Below are positions 33,775 to 48,598 of a stretch of 64,000 nucleotides of DNA, piece by piece. Each line of letters begins with the position of its first letter. The first letter of the stretch is position 1. The stretch spans positions 5,084,001-5,148,000 of the forward strand of contig NZ_CP115300.1 of assembly GCF_027625935.1 (NCBI RefSeq), given 5' to 3'. Both the position numbers and the translations under genes were made by a program. The stretch is from Streptomyces camelliae (GTDB lineage: Bacteria > Actinomycetota > Actinomycetes > Streptomycetales > Streptomycetaceae). The notes below the pieces were generated by a model. The model saw only the letters and a list, made by a program, of their open reading frames with translations, did not search any database and was not told the origin of the DNA.

Positions 33775-34884
33775 GTGTCCGCTCGTGCCGCCCGGCTTCG
33801 TGCCACCGTCCCCGCGCTGCTGCCCCTGTCGGAGGCCGGCTTGCCGGAGCTGCTCGGGCGACCGGGCCGGCGGCTGCTCGCCCAGCGCACCGACGACGCG
33901 CTCGTGGTCCAGCCCCTGGACGACGCCTTCGCACCGGCGGGGGAGCGGGTGCGGCTGCCCGCGCCCTGGCCGAGACGGCGCGGGACGTGGGCGGTGGCAC
34001 CGGACGCGAGCCTGGCCGTGTTCGCCGGGGTGCACGCCCTCCGCGCGGTGGAGCCGTCGGGCGCGGTCCGCTGGGAGATCCGGCACGGCTGCTGGTACGG
34101 CGCCTGCCGGGAGATGCACGCGTCGTACGAGGAGTACGGCGACAGCGAGGACCACCGTTACCCGGAGGGCGGTTCGGCCGGGTTCTCGGTGGACGGCAAG
34201 CTGGTCTGGGCGCATGTGCGCGGGCCGTTGTCCACGGGGGAGTTGAGCCCGGACACGATCGACGAGTGGCTGCTGCTGGACGCCGGGGACGGGCGGGTGC
34301 TCGCGCGGGCCGACGCCCAGGCGGCGGCAGCCGGCAGCTTCCACCTTGCGCACCCGACCGACCCGTGGCAGATGGGGCTGAGCATCGGGGAGGGGCAGGA
34401 CGGGGCGCCGTTGCGCTGGGGCCGCTGGGACGGGGAGAGGCTCGCCGTCGAGTACGTCGAGGGTGACCTGGCCCTGATGAGCGTCAGTCCCTCGGGGGAG
34501 CGGCTGATGACCGTGACCCACGACCAGGACGCCCTGGCCGTCCGCGACCCGAGCGGTGCCGTGGTGGAGGGCCTGGAGTGGGACGCCGAGTCGTCTCTCC
34601 CCCGGCATCCGGACGCCGAACCCGACAACGACGAGGCGCTTCCCTACTGGGACTGGGCGGGCGGCTTCCTGGACGAGACGACGTTGATCGGATCGACCGT
34701 GGAGGGTGATGAGGAGTGGGGGGAGGGGCGGCACTGGATCGTCGAGACGGAGGGTGCGCGTACGCCGGTGCAGATCAGCTATCCAGCTCCGGTCGGTTCC
34801 CGTCCGCCGGTCGCTTTGGAGGGCGGGGGGTGGGTGACGGCGGCGGAGTCGGGGGATGCGCTGTACGTGTGGGAGCTGGGCTAG
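33775..34884 (+). CDS. Cytoplasmic WD40-like hypothetical protein
   Basis: 369 aa from GTG with AGGGAG upstream. No signal peptide. Repeating strands with Trp/Asp spacing (TWAVAPDASLAVFAGVHALRAVEPSGAVRWEI, GFSVDGKLVWAHVRG, LMSVSPSGERLMTVTHDQDALAVRDPSGAVVEGLEW) suggest a propeller. No enzyme motif. The stop overlaps the convergent Uma2 gene by four bases. Confidence 0.75.
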   Translation: MSARAARLRATVPALLPLSEAGLPELLGRPGRRLLAQRTDDALVVQPLDDAFAPAGERVRLPAPWPRRRGTWAVAPDASLAVFAGVHALRAVEPSGAVRWEIRHGCWYGACREMHASYEEYGDSEDHRYPEGGSAGFSVDGKLVWAHVRGPLSTGELSPDTIDEWLLLDAGDGRVLARADAQAAAAGSFHLAHPTDPWQMGLSIGEGQDGAPLRWGRWDGERLAVEYVEGDLALMSVSPSGERLMTVTHDQDALAVRDPSGAVVEGLEWDAESSLPRHPDAEPDNDEALPYWDWAGGFLDETTLIGSTVEGDEEWGEGRHWIVETEGARTPVQISYPAPVGSRPPVALEGGGWVTAAESGDALYVWELG

Positions 34885-35471
34885 TCGCGGGGGAAGTCGT
34901 CGGTTTTGAGGACGAGGTCGACGACGGTTCCGGTGAGGTCGATGTCGGTGCCGAAGTCGAATGTATCCCTTTTCTCGTAGTCGCCGTCCTGGGGGTCGGT
35001 GTAGACGTAGCACCGCCCCACATAGGGGTCGGCGACGATGTAGACGGGGACCTCGGCCTCGGCGTAGGCGATCTTCTTCGGGCCGTAGTCGTTGGGGCCC
35101 ATGCCCTTGGAGATGACCTCGGCGACGAATTCGACGTCTTGGTAGCGCCAGCGGCCTTTCTCCTTCTTCGCCGAGTCCTTCAGCTTGGCGACATCCGGGC
35201 AGAAGGCGTTCTCATGGCCGGGGAAGTCGATGCGGACGTCCGAGAACACCTTCACGCGCATCCCGAACCTGTCCTCGATGGCCCGAACAATCCAGCGGAT
35301 AATCTCCCAATGCGTGTCCCGCTGCGGCGTCATATGGACGTTGCCCCCGACGATCTCGACCCTGAATCCTTCGGGGACGGGCATACGCTCAAGCCGCTCG
35401 AACCACTCGTCCAAGCGCTTGGTGTTGGCGTCGGCGTCGGCCATCTCGATCCTGTCTTCAAGGACGGTCAT
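34881..35471 (-). CDS. Uma2 family (DUF820) putative endonuclease
   Basis: 196 aa from ATG 35471 with GGGAGGAG upstream. The restriction-endonuclease-like core is clear: PEGFRVEIVGGNVHMTP, DVRIDFPGHENAFCPDVAKL, and VEFVAEVISKGMGPNDYGPKKIAYAEAEVPVYIVADP, giving the D...ExV...K motif. Uma2 proteins are abundant in Streptomyces and cyanobacteria; their substrate is unsettled, and they are often stand-alone mobile genes. Codon use here is a little less extreme in G+C than in its neighbours. Confidence 0.88.
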   Translation of the reverse strand: MTVLEDRIEMADADANTKRLDEWFERLERMPVPEGFRVEIVGGNVHMTPQRDTHWEIIRWIVRAIEDRFGMRVKVFSDVRIDFPGHENAFCPDVAKLKDSAKKEKGRWRYQDVEFVAEVISKGMGPNDYGPKKIAYAEAEVPVYIVADPYVGRCYVYTDPQDGDYEKRDTFDFGTDIDLTGTVVDLVLKTDDFPRD

Positions 35472-35559
35472 CGTGGCGCTCCTCCCCGGCCGCCCCACGG
35501 ACGGGTGCAGCCGCGCGGTTCAACGATACGCACAGTGACCGGGATACGCCGTAAATCGG

Positions 35560-36243
35560 TCAATCCGTTCCAGCCACGTACGCCTGTCCGACCCCCCACG
35601 CCTCCCACATCGCCCCCGCGAACGCCCCCGCGATCCGGTGTTCCCCGCTCGCGTTGGGATGTGTGCCGTCATAAGTGTCGACGTGGATGTCGTACCCCTC
35701 CGGAGTCGAGGCCAGCAGCAGCGGCGACCGGGGTTCGTCCAGGTCGGCGACCGTCTTGCCGAGCAGGACGTTGAAGAGGTCCACCTGGGCGGCGAAGTCG
35801 GTGTCCTGCTCGGCCCGTATGTTCGGTATCACCGGCAGCAGGACCATGCGGATGCGCGGGTCGGCCTCCCTGGCCCCCGCGATGAAGGCACGCACGTTCT
35901 CCGCCGTCTGCTCGGCGTTCGTGTAGAAGCCGAGGTCGATCAGGCCGAGGGAGACCAGCAGCACGTCCGCGCGGTGGGCGCGCACCGCCTCCCCGATCAG
36001 CGGAGCCATGTGCAGCCAGCCCTCGCCCCAGCCCGCCAGGTGCCGGCGGGGGAACTCGGGTTCGGCGTAGGCGTACGACACCGGGGCCTCGGCCGTCTTG
36101 TCGTACAGCTCCTCGCGCGGACCGACGAACGTGAACGGGCCGCCGTACGTCTCGCACAGGTGCCGCCACAGCCGGTGACGCCACGTGTGCTCGCCCGCGC
36201 TCCCGATCGTCATGGAGTCACCTACGGGCATGAATCTGAGCAT
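35560..36243 (-). CDS. SGNH/GDSL hydrolase
   Basis: 227 aa from ATG 36243 (upstream in-frame ATG at 36264). Block I is FMPVGDSMTIG with the nucleophile Ser, block III is LVSLGLIDLGF (Gly-Leu in place of the usual Gly-x-Asn-Asp), and block V is DGTHPNASGEHRIA with Asp and His. There is no signal peptide, so this is a cytoplasmic esterase-like enzyme. Because the block III Asn is not evident, the oxyanion hole may differ from that of typical members. Confidence 0.85.
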   Translation of the reverse strand: MLRFMPVGDSMTIGSAGEHTWRHRLWRHLCETYGGPFTFVGPREELYDKTAEAPVSYAYAEPEFPRRHLAGWGEGWLHMAPLIGEAVRAHRADVLLVSLGLIDLGFYTNAEQTAENVRAFIAGAREADPRIRMVLLPVIPNIRAEQDTDFAAQVDLFNVLLGKTVADLDEPRSPLLLASTPEGYDIHVDTYDGTHPNASGEHRIAGAFAGAMWEAWGVGQAYVAGTD

Positions 36244-36332
36244 CCGCTCATGATGGACGATCACGCATGCCCATGGAGTGTGAGGCCCACCACGTCCGCC
36301 GAACGCCCGGAGGGAATGGCAGGCTTGGGGTC

Positions 36333-39477
<3,145 letters not shown>

Positions 39478-39515
39478 CGGTCTGAGCGCGCGTCCGCGGG
39501 GGTGGGGCCGGTGAC

Positions 39516-39581
39516 GGGCGGGACCGCGTGCGCGTGCGACGGCCGCGGTCCCGCCCGCAGGGCCCGGAACTCCGGGCCCTG
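39516..39581. terminator. Double hairpin terminator between convergent genes
   Basis: Stem 1 is GGGCGGGACCGCG (39516-39528) with CGCGGTCCCGCCC (39544-39556). Stem 2 is CAGGGCCCGG (39558-39567) with CCGGGCCCTG (39572-39581). Both are perfect and lie between the cellulase stop and the leftward secreted-protein stop at 39587. Confidence 0.85.
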
Positions 39582-39586
39582 CTCCG

Positions 39587-40306
39587 TCACTTCACGCACC
39601 CCGGCGCCGGGAAGGCCGTCGTGCTCGCGGGGTGGCCGCCGCCCTCCATGTTGGTGAGGAGCTTGGGGGCGGGCCCGTAGGGGTTCACGATGCGGGCGAG
39701 GAAGCCGGCGCTCTTCGGCAGTGAGGGGTGCGCGCGGTTGACGACACCGGCGAAGCGCGTGCCGTCGCCCGCGTCCTTGAAGAACGCCTCCGGTCCCTTG
39801 GGGCCGTTGCTCAGCACGGCGACGGTGCCGGCGCCGATGAACTGCTCCTGGATGAGGGTGCAGCCCCGTGCGTCAGGGGTGCCGACCCTGGGGAGCGGGA
39901 AGGTGTGCGTGCCGCCCTTGGCGGAGGTCACCTTGAGCGCGGGAGCGGAGCCGCCGGCCCCCACCAGGCGCAGGGTGAGGCCGCGTTCCTGGTCCGTGCC
40001 GTGGCCGCGGTCGAGCTTGGTCAGGACGCGCTCCATGTAGGCGTCGCCCTGCCGCCAGTGCGGCTGCACCGCGCGGATCCACGCCTCGGGGCCGCCGGCA
40101 CGGGGGTCGTTGCGCAGGACGGCGACCATGTCCTGGCCGATAGCGACGGCCTTGCCCGCGTAGCGTGCGGACGGGCCGGCGGCGGCATGGGAGGTGGTGG
40201 CGGCCGAGGCGGTCGCCACCGGCAGCAGGGCGGTGGCGCCGACGGCGCTCAGGAGCACCGAGGCGGTCAGCAGAGAACGGCGGCGGCGTGCGAACACGGA
40301 TGACAT
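39587..40306 (-). CDS. Secreted protein of unknown function
   Basis: 239 aa, ATG 40306 with GAGGAG upstream. Signal peptide RRRRSLLTASVLLSAVGATALLPVATASA, cleavage near 36. The mature part has two related halves: IGQDMVAVLRNDPRAGGPEAWIRAV and GAGTVAVLSNGPKGPEAFFKDAG, suggesting an internal duplication; two Cys (RGCTLIQ and the penultimate-region GCVK) may pair. No known domain. Confidence 0.75.
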   Translation of the reverse strand: MSSVFARRRRSLLTASVLLSAVGATALLPVATASAATTSHAAAGPSARYAGKAVAIGQDMVAVLRNDPRAGGPEAWIRAVQPHWRQGDAYMERVLTKLDRGHGTDQERGLTLRLVGAGGSAPALKVTSAKGGTHTFPLPRVGTPDARGCTLIQEQFIGAGTVAVLSNGPKGPEAFFKDAGDGTRFAGVVNRAHPSLPKSAGFLARIVNPYGPAPKLLTNMEGGGHPASTTAFPAPGCVK

Positions 40307-40531
40307 GGAGGAGCTCCTCGAAGCGACGACCGGAGACACCGGAAGGAAAGGGTCTGCATGCCGCTCGTCACCGGTCCGGCGCTTCGGCGTCACTGTTCGG
40401 TGGCGAGGCGCGTCGTGGCCGGTGAGACGGGGGGTGGCGACGGAACGACGATATGCGATCGAATGGCCCATTCCAGTGCCAGAATTGTCACCGAAAATCG
40501 ACAGGAACCGGAATCTTGATCTCCATGGGCC
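40307..40531. other. A+T-richer upstream region of the leftward secreted gene
   Basis: 225 bases upstream of the secreted-protein start; the distal part (40440-40520) is clearly less G+C-rich than its surroundings and probably contains its promoter. No gene is seen. Confidence 0.5.
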
Positions 40532-40702
40532 GTGTCCGCTGCACGGTCCGTCGTCGTGCACCAGGGCTACGACCCGCACCACGACCCGGCCTACGTCACC
40601 GTCTGCGACCCGCTGCCCGCCGACGGGCGCACCTACGAGTACCGGGCGCGTACGTACGACGTGGCCGGGAACTACTCGCCGTACAGCGCGGTCCGGGCCA
40701 TG
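40532..40702 (+). pseudogene. C-terminal fragment of a fibronectin-III-like domain
   Basis: About 57 codons in one frame (HHDPAYVTVCDPLPADGR then TYEYRARTYDVAGNYSPYS) look like the end of a fibronectin-III or similar beta-sandwich, the kind found at the C-terminus of secreted Streptomyces enzymes. A stop codon at 40517 closes the frame 15 bases upstream, and there is no signal peptide or credible start. It is best read as a remnant of a deleted secreted-protein gene. Confidence 0.45.
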
Positions 40703-40732
40703 CCGGTGCCGGTGCCGGTGCCGGTGCCGGTG
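40703..40732. repeat. Hexanucleotide microsatellite (CCGGTG)5
   Basis: Five perfect tandem copies of CCGGTG directly follow the fibronectin-like remnant and, in its frame, would encode alternating Pro-Val. Length polymorphism between strains is likely. Confidence 0.8.
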
Positions 40733-40739
40733 CTACGCA

Positions 40740-40773
40740 AAGGGCGCCCGGCGATTGCTCGCCGGGCGCCCTT
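40740..40773 (-). terminator. serC terminator
   Basis: AAGGGCGCCCGGCG (40740-40753) pairs with CGCCGGGCGCCCTT (40760-40773) around a 6-base loop, 23 bases beyond the serC stop. As transcribed from serC, the stem begins with AAGGGCGCCC. Confidence 0.85.
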
Positions 40774-40795
40774 CACCGTCGTACTCGCCGAGAGG

Positions 40796-45264
<4,469 letters not shown>

Positions 45265-45268
<4 letters not shown>

Positions 45269-46023
45269 CCGAGGAATACGGAAGGCTGGCCGTACTGTCC
45301 GATATCCACGGCGTACTGCCCGCTCTGGAAGCGGTCCTGGCGGAGCCCGACGTGGCCGCGGCCGACCGGATCGTCCTCACCGGTGACATCGCGGCGGGCC
45401 CGCAGCCGGCCGAGGTGCTGGACCTGCTGCGGGAGCAGGGTGAGCGGGTGCTGTGGCTCGGCGGGAACGCGGACCGGGAGCTGGTGGAGTACCGGCGCGG
45501 CGAGCGCACGGAGATACCCGACCCCATAGGCCCGTTCGCGGCCGGGGCGCTGCGGGAGGACCAGGTCGACCTCCTCGCCGCCCTGCCGAAGACGCTCACG
45601 CTGCGCGTCCGCGGCCTCGGCACGGTCCTGTTCTGCCACGCCACCCCGCGCGACGACGAGGAGCTGGTGCTGGTGGACTCCCGCCCCGGCCGCTGGGCCG
45701 AGGTGTTCACCGGCCTCGCCCCCGGTATCGGCACGGTCGTCTGCGGTCACACCCACATGCCCTACGTCCGCCTCGCCCACGGCCGCCTCGTGGTCAACCC
45801 GGGCAGCGTCGGCATGCCCTACGGCCGCCCCGGCGCCCACTGGTGCCTCCTCGGCCCCGGCACCGACCTACGGGTGACGCCGTACGACATCCCGGCGGCA
45901 GCCGCCCGGCTCACCGCGGAGTGCGCCTACCCGGACATCGCCGAGTGGGCCGACTACTACCTGCACGCCCGGCCGACGGACACGGAGGTGCTGGCCGCAT
46001 GGGGAGCTGACGCCGGATCATAA
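45265..46023 (+). CDS. Metallophosphoesterase
   Basis: 252 aa from GTG 45265, overlapping the upstream stop by GTGA. Calcineurin-like dimetal centre: LSDIHGVLPAL (Asp, His), VLTGDIAAG (Asp), LWLGGNADRE (Asn, Asp), VLFCHATPR (His) and VCGHTHMPYVR (His-x-His), followed by NPGSVGMPYG. This is the YfcE/MJ0936-like subgroup of small phosphodiesterases. Substrate unknown. Translationally coupled to the FAD/Fe-S enzyme; a functional link is not obvious. Confidence 0.93.
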
Positions 46024-46028
46024 GCCCG

Positions 46029-46075
46029 CTCTCAGGTTCATAAGAGAACTCTCAGGTTCGCACGGGTCTCTCAGG
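46029..46075 (+). promoter_or_regulatory. Triple direct repeat CTCTCAGG, response-regulator-type site
   Basis: CTCTCAGGTTC at 46029-46039 and 46049-46059, then CTCTCAGG at 46068-46075: spacings of 20 and 19 bases, i.e. two helical turns. The array is ~75 bases upstream of a TAGGTT -10-like element (46149-46154). Phased direct repeats like this are typical for OmpR-family activators. No regulator gene is adjacent. Confidence 0.6.
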
Positions 46076-46186
46076 AACCACCAAGGAATCCCAAGGTATT
46101 CACAGCGCCCCTTTGCCGACTTTGCTGTTCGGGGTCGTGGGCGGCGTGTAGGTTCTTCGGTGTCGGGAGCCGGACGCGGAATTCTC

Positions 46187-46224
46187 GAAACACAGAACTG
46201 AGAAACACCAGAACTGCGAAACAC
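46187..46224 (+). repeat. Tandem GAAACAC repeats in the peptide mRNA leader
   Basis: GAAACAC occurs at 46187-46193, 46202-46208 and 46218-46224, the first two each followed by (C)AGAACTG, giving a ~15-16-base repeat that ends at the AGGAG ribosome-binding site (46226-46230). It is A-rich and unstructured, unlike most of the window. It may be a translation enhancer or an RNA-binding target. Confidence 0.6.
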
Positions 46225-46236
46225 TAGGAGTAGGAA

Positions 46237-46377
46237 ATGGGCTTCAACAAGCTTGTCCCGCTGCCCCCCAAGCCCAAGTCGAAGCAGCTCCCCCCGCCGC
46301 CGCACCCCAAGCCGAAGCCGCGCCCGAAGCACGCGCCGAAGCCGCTGCCCAAGCCGTTCCCCGGCCGGGACCAGTGA
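46237..46377 (+). CDS. 46-aa Pro/Lys-rich cationic peptide
   Basis: ATG 46237 with a strong AGGAG 6 bases away; TGA 46375-46377. After GFNKLVPLPP the sequence is almost entirely Pro, Lys, His and Arg in PKPK/PKPRPK patterns, ending KPFPGRDQ. There is no Cys and no classical signal peptide. It has its own promoter region, a repeat-bearing leader and an intrinsic terminator, and lies 96 bases upstream of an ABC exporter. It could be an exported proline-rich cationic peptide, the precursor of a modified peptide, or an intracellular RNA/SH3-like binder. I do not recognise a family. Confidence 0.7.
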   Translation: MGFNKLVPLPPKPKSKQLPPPPHPKPKPRPKHAPKPLPKPFPGRDQ

Positions 46378-46392
46378 TCCGAGGCTGAGCGG

Positions 46393-46426
46393 AAAGGGGC
46401 CGATGGTGCACCGTCGGCCCCTTTTT
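46393..46426 (+). terminator. Intrinsic terminator with T-tract
   Basis: AAAGGGGCCGA (46393-46403) pairs with TCGGCCCCTTT (46414-46424), followed by a run of T. It is the only hairpin in the window with a clear T-tract and is placed between the 46-aa peptide gene and the ABC exporter, so most transcription should stop after the peptide. Confidence 0.85.
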
Positions 46427-46473
46427 CTTCCGTTCTTTTTCGTTCGGGAAGGTGATTCCGGAAGGGGAATGCG

Positions 46474-48465
46474 ATGAGCGACGTGAATGATGCGGGTGAC
46501 GAGTTCGAGTACGAGACCCCCACCATTCCCGCCCGGACGGCATTCCGCCGTTTCTGGCCGCTGACCAAGGGGCTCAGAAAATGGCTGCTCGTCGTCTGGC
46601 TGTGCACGGTGCTCGCCGCGCTCGCCGAGACCGAGGCCATCCTGCTGTTCGGCGACCTCACCGACCACGCCCTGGAGAAGGGCTCGCTGACCGCGTTCTG
46701 GGCGTCGGCCCTGAAGTGGCTGGGCATCGCCGTCGTCGGCGCGCTCGTCGCGTACGCCGGCAACTCCCTGGCCGCGTGGGCCACCGAACGCTTCGTGATG
46801 CGGCTGCGCGAGCATGTCTTCGACCACGTCCAGCAACTGCCGCCGCACTTCTTCCAGCGCCACCGCCAGGGCGATCTGCTCGCCCGGCTGACCAGCGACG
46901 TCGAGGCCATCGAGACGATGGTGGTCTCCGGCCTGATCGGCGCCGCCTCGGCCGCGTTCTCCGCCCTCTTCTACGCCGCCGCCGCGTTCTGGCTGCGCTG
47001 GGACCTCGCCGCCGCCACCTTCGTCCTCGCGCCTCTGTTCTGGCTGGCCGCGCGCCGCTTCTCCGGTTCCATCAAGGACGTCTCCCGCGAGGGCCGGGTC
47101 GCCGACGGCGCGATCACCTCCGTGGTCGAGGAGTCCCTCGGCAACATCGTGCTCACCCAGGCCTACGACCGCCGGGACGCCGAACGCCGTCGGCTGAGCG
47201 AGGAGGCGAACGCCTGGTTCCGCGCCTCGGTCCGCTCCACCCGGCTCAACGAGGCCTACGAGCAGCTCGTGCAGGTCATCGAGACGGTGTGCGTGCTCGC
47301 GGTGATCGGCATCGGCGCCTGGGAGATCTCCACCGGCCGGATGACCCTCGGCCAGCTCCTCGCCTTCGCCGCCTTCCTCGGCTACCTCTACCCGCCCGTG
47401 CGCGGCCTCGCCCAGCTCGGCCTCACCGTCACCGCCGCGACGGCCGGCGCCGAGCGGCTCATCGAGATCCTGGACGTCAGCCCCTCGGTCACCGACCCGA
47501 GCCGCCCTGCGCACACCGGACGCCCGGACGGAACGGTCGAGGTCCGCGATGTCGCCTTCACCTACCCGGGCGCCGAGAGAACCGCCCTCGAAGGCCTCTC
47601 CTTCACGGTCAGCCCCGGCGACCTGGTGATCGTCACCGGCCCGAGCGGCGCCGGAAAGTCCACGGTCTCCAAACTCCTGCTCCGCTTCTACGACCCCGAC
47701 GCCGGCGAGGTCCTGCTGGACGGCGTCCCCCTCCGGGACTTCCCCCTGGCCCGCCTCCGCGAGTACGTCACCCTGCTCCCGCAGGAGACCCTCGTCCTGC
47801 ACGACACGGTCCGCGCCAACATCGCCTGCGGCCGCCCCGGCGCCAGCGACCAGGCCATCGAGGAGGCGGCCAGAGCGGCCGACGCCCACGACTTCATCGT
47901 CCGCCTCCCCGACGGCTACGACACCCGGGTCGACCCCAACTCGGCCCGCCTGTCCGGCGGCCAGCTCCAGCGCCTGGCCATCGCCCGCGCCATCCTGCGC
48001 GACGCCCCCGTCCTGGTCCTGGACGAGCCGACGACCGGCCTGGACGCGATGGCCGCGCGCAGGGTCGTCAAGCCCCTGCGCCGCCTGATGGCGGGCCGTA
48101 CGACGATCATGATCACCCACGACCTCAACCTCGCCCCTGACGCCGACCGCATCCTGGTCGTGGACCGGGGCCGCGTCGTCGAAACCGGCCGCCACGAGGA
48201 ACTCCTGGCCAGGGGCGGCGCCTATGCCCGCCTCCACCGCTCGCAGAACAACGCGGTGATGGACACGGGCGAACTGCGCATGCCGCTGTGGGAGGAGGCG
48301 TCGGCACAGCCGCAGCCGCAGGCGTACGACCATGCCGCCCACGTCCCGGCACAGACATGGGTGGCGCCCCAGCCGGCCTACGAGCCCTACGGCACTGTGC
48401 CGTCGTACCTCCCCGACGGCCGCCCCCTGTTCCGAGGCGAGGAGGTCTGGCGGCAAGGCATCTGA
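46474..48465 (+). CDS. ABC exporter, fused membrane and ATPase domains
   Basis: 663 aa from ATG. Residues ~35-330: six membrane helices of a type IV exporter, with the coupling segment HVQQLPPHFFQRHRQGDLLARLTSDVEAIE. Residues ~350-590: nucleotide-binding domain with Walker A TGPSGAGKST, Q-loop LLPQET, signature RLSGGQLQRLAIARA, Walker B VLVLDEPTTGLD and switch His MITHDLN. The last ~70 residues are a Pro/Tyr/Gln-rich tail (QPQPQAYDHAAHVPAQTW). A half-transporter that would dimerise. Cargo unknown; the upstream cationic peptide is a candidate. Confidence 0.93.
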   Translation: MSDVNDAGDEFEYETPTIPARTAFRRFWPLTKGLRKWLLVVWLCTVLAALAETEAILLFGDLTDHALEKGSLTAFWASALKWLGIAVVGALVAYAGNSLAAWATERFVMRLREHVFDHVQQLPPHFFQRHRQGDLLARLTSDVEAIETMVVSGLIGAASAAFSALFYAAAAFWLRWDLAAATFVLAPLFWLAARRFSGSIKDVSREGRVADGAITSVVEESLGNIVLTQAYDRRDAERRRLSEEANAWFRASVRSTRLNEAYEQLVQVIETVCVLAVIGIGAWEISTGRMTLGQLLAFAAFLGYLYPPVRGLAQLGLTVTAATAGAERLIEILDVSPSVTDPSRPAHTGRPDGTVEVRDVAFTYPGAERTALEGLSFTVSPGDLVIVTGPSGAGKSTVSKLLLRFYDPDAGEVLLDGVPLRDFPLARLREYVTLLPQETLVLHDTVRANIACGRPGASDQAIEEAARAADAHDFIVRLPDGYDTRVDPNSARLSGGQLQRLAIARAILRDAPVLVLDEPTTGLDAMAARRVVKPLRRLMAGRTTIMITHDLNLAPDADRILVVDRGRVVETGRHEELLARGGAYARLHRSQNNAVMDTGELRMPLWEEASAQPQPQAYDHAAHVPAQTWVAPQPAYEPYGTVPSYLPDGRPLFRGEEVWRQGI

Positions 48466-48517
48466 TCCCCGGTGCCGCAGCAGGGCGTCCCACCATCCGG
48501 GACAGCCCCTTAAAGGG

Positions 48518-48577
48518 TTCACGCTCCTGTCGAAGTCTATTACCCTGGACCTGGTAGTACATCGCGATGGACGTACT
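48518..48577 (+). promoter_or_regulatory. Promoter, operator-like repeat and short upstream ORF before the EamA gene
   Basis: TTCACG (48518-48523) and TACCCT (48541-48546) are 17 bases apart, a good vegetative promoter with start near 48553. Just downstream, AGTAC (48556-48560) and GTACT (48573-48577) form an inverted repeat around CATCGCGATG. An 11-codon ORF (ATG 48567 to TGA 48602) ends by overlapping the GTG of the EamA gene, but lacks a ribosome-binding site. Confidence 0.5.
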
Positions 48578-48598
48578 CGATCAAGCCCAGGACTGCCC

